Below, piece by piece: positions 44,147 through 44,553 of a stretch of DNA of 44,553 nt (its first letter is position 1; every line of letters starts with the position of its first letter). The stretch comes from Haloquadratum sp. (GTDB taxonomy: Archaea > Halobacteriota > Halobacteria > Halobacteriales > Haloferacaceae), in the NCBI GenBank assembly GCA_028275165.1, contig JAQCNF010000174.1:1-44553 (forward strand), read 5' to 3'. The translations under genes and the position numbers were made by a program. The notes under the pieces are model-generated. The model was not told where the DNA came from. It worked only from the letters and a program-made list of their open reading frames with translations, and did not search any database.

Positions 44147-44553
44147 ATGACATCAGAGACTGAGTATTACCGTCGAACCGTCGTCACACGGCTCGACGGT
44201 CTCTCTTAGCAGGACCACGAGCTACTCCAATCCACCATGGAGGAGTGGCCTGATGGGTGCAACATCGCATCCGACCTTGCATGGGAGACCAAACACACTC
44301 GGGGTGGTGTCAGAAACCGAGCTCAAGACACGGTGCAACAACAAATAGAGTTGCACAGTTAGCACTCGGTTCTTGCCTGTCACGAGGGTGCACGTCGCAT
44401 CCAATCCTGCATTGAACATAGAAAAAACGGGGAGAAGCGATACGATCACAATTCACGTCCAAGTCCATCACGCACAATAGGCGAACACTCACTGTGTTCG
44501 CGAACAAGAGCACGTGTCACTGACAGTGTTGGGCAGCCACTCACGAGTCAGGG
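44147..44553 (+). pseudogene. tnpB: TnpB N-terminal part with two stop codons (runs off the window)
   Basis: From ATG 44147 the frame reads MTSETEYYRRTVVTRLDGLS, then a TAG at 44207-44209, then QDHELLQSTMEEWPDGCNIA and later a second TAG near 44354-44356 before HSVLACHEGARRIQSCIE. This resembles the start of haloarchaeal TnpB (YYRRTVVTRL...LLxxTMEEWxxGCNIAxDLAW). The C-terminal catalytic part lies beyond the window, so its state is unknown. Two in-frame stops in 70 codons make it inactive unless suppressed. Confidence 0.7.

Noticed and set aside
1-44553. CRISPR array
   Set aside because: No regularly spaced direct repeats of 25-40 bases were seen anywhere in the spacers.

Overview
The window looks like chromosomal DNA of a haloarchaeon, most likely Haloquadratum or a close relative. 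The gene content is archaeal (TFB, LonB with membrane segments, thermosome, RNase P p30, SRP19, Gar1, archaeal presenilin homologue, 3-dehydroquinate synthase II, ADH synthase). The proteins are acidic, and the base composition is only moderately G+C-rich for a haloarchaeon. Coding blocks are separated by unusually long gene-poor spacers filled with decayed mobile-element debris, as in Haloquadratum. The species is an inference from style, not a database result.

Layout. 118-6737 (minus): RNase P component 3 downstream of a complete lysine operon dapA-dapB-dapD-lysA-dapF-dapE. 6738-9244: gene-poor DNA with a dispersed repeat, a small zinc-finger-like gene and a dead TnpB element. 9245-10751 (plus): srp19-gar1-presenilin homologue. 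10769-11010: IS200/IS605-like terminal relic. 11009-14998: NYN-domain protein, DUF2071-like protein and two bacterial-PH-domain membrane proteins. 15745-18808: ABC exporter pair divergent from a band-7/SPFH protein. 18856-21750: two HTH proteins and an AglD-like glycosyltransferase/flippase fusion. 21751-25240: a second repeat copy, a BtuF-like protein without signal peptide, a TFB, and more relics. 25241-33588: aroD, another wrecked TnpB element, a zinc-ribbon membrane protein, a TnpB tail fragment, then the minus-strand cluster trpC-trpB-trpA-ADH synthase-aroB'. 33957-35658: an MGMT-like protein with its reactive cysteine replaced, an SRPBCC protein and a broken CPBP protease gene. 35665-40870: lonB, nadM, an S-adenosylmethionine hydroxide adenosyltransferase-family protein and a thermosome subunit. 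40960-43940: GT2 glycosyltransferase, methyltransferase, and an HTH/MBL-fold gene pair. 43941 to the end: the start of another dead TnpB element.

How the genes fit together. The lysine operon and the aromatic cluster both draw on aspartate semialdehyde: DapA takes it towards diaminopimelate, and ADH synthase takes it towards 3-dehydroquinate through AroB' and AroD. Neither aspartokinase nor aspartate-semialdehyde dehydrogenase is in the window. lonB, the broken CPBP gene and the presenilin homologue are membrane-proteolysis genes. I see no CRISPR array, tRNA or rRNA gene.

No clearly new multi-gene system stands out. The best leads are the Cys-to-Asp MGMT-like protein, a 14-bp perfect palindrome placed like an operator in front of trpC, a two-copy diverged repeat outside the recognised elements, and the recurrent immobile TnpB relics.
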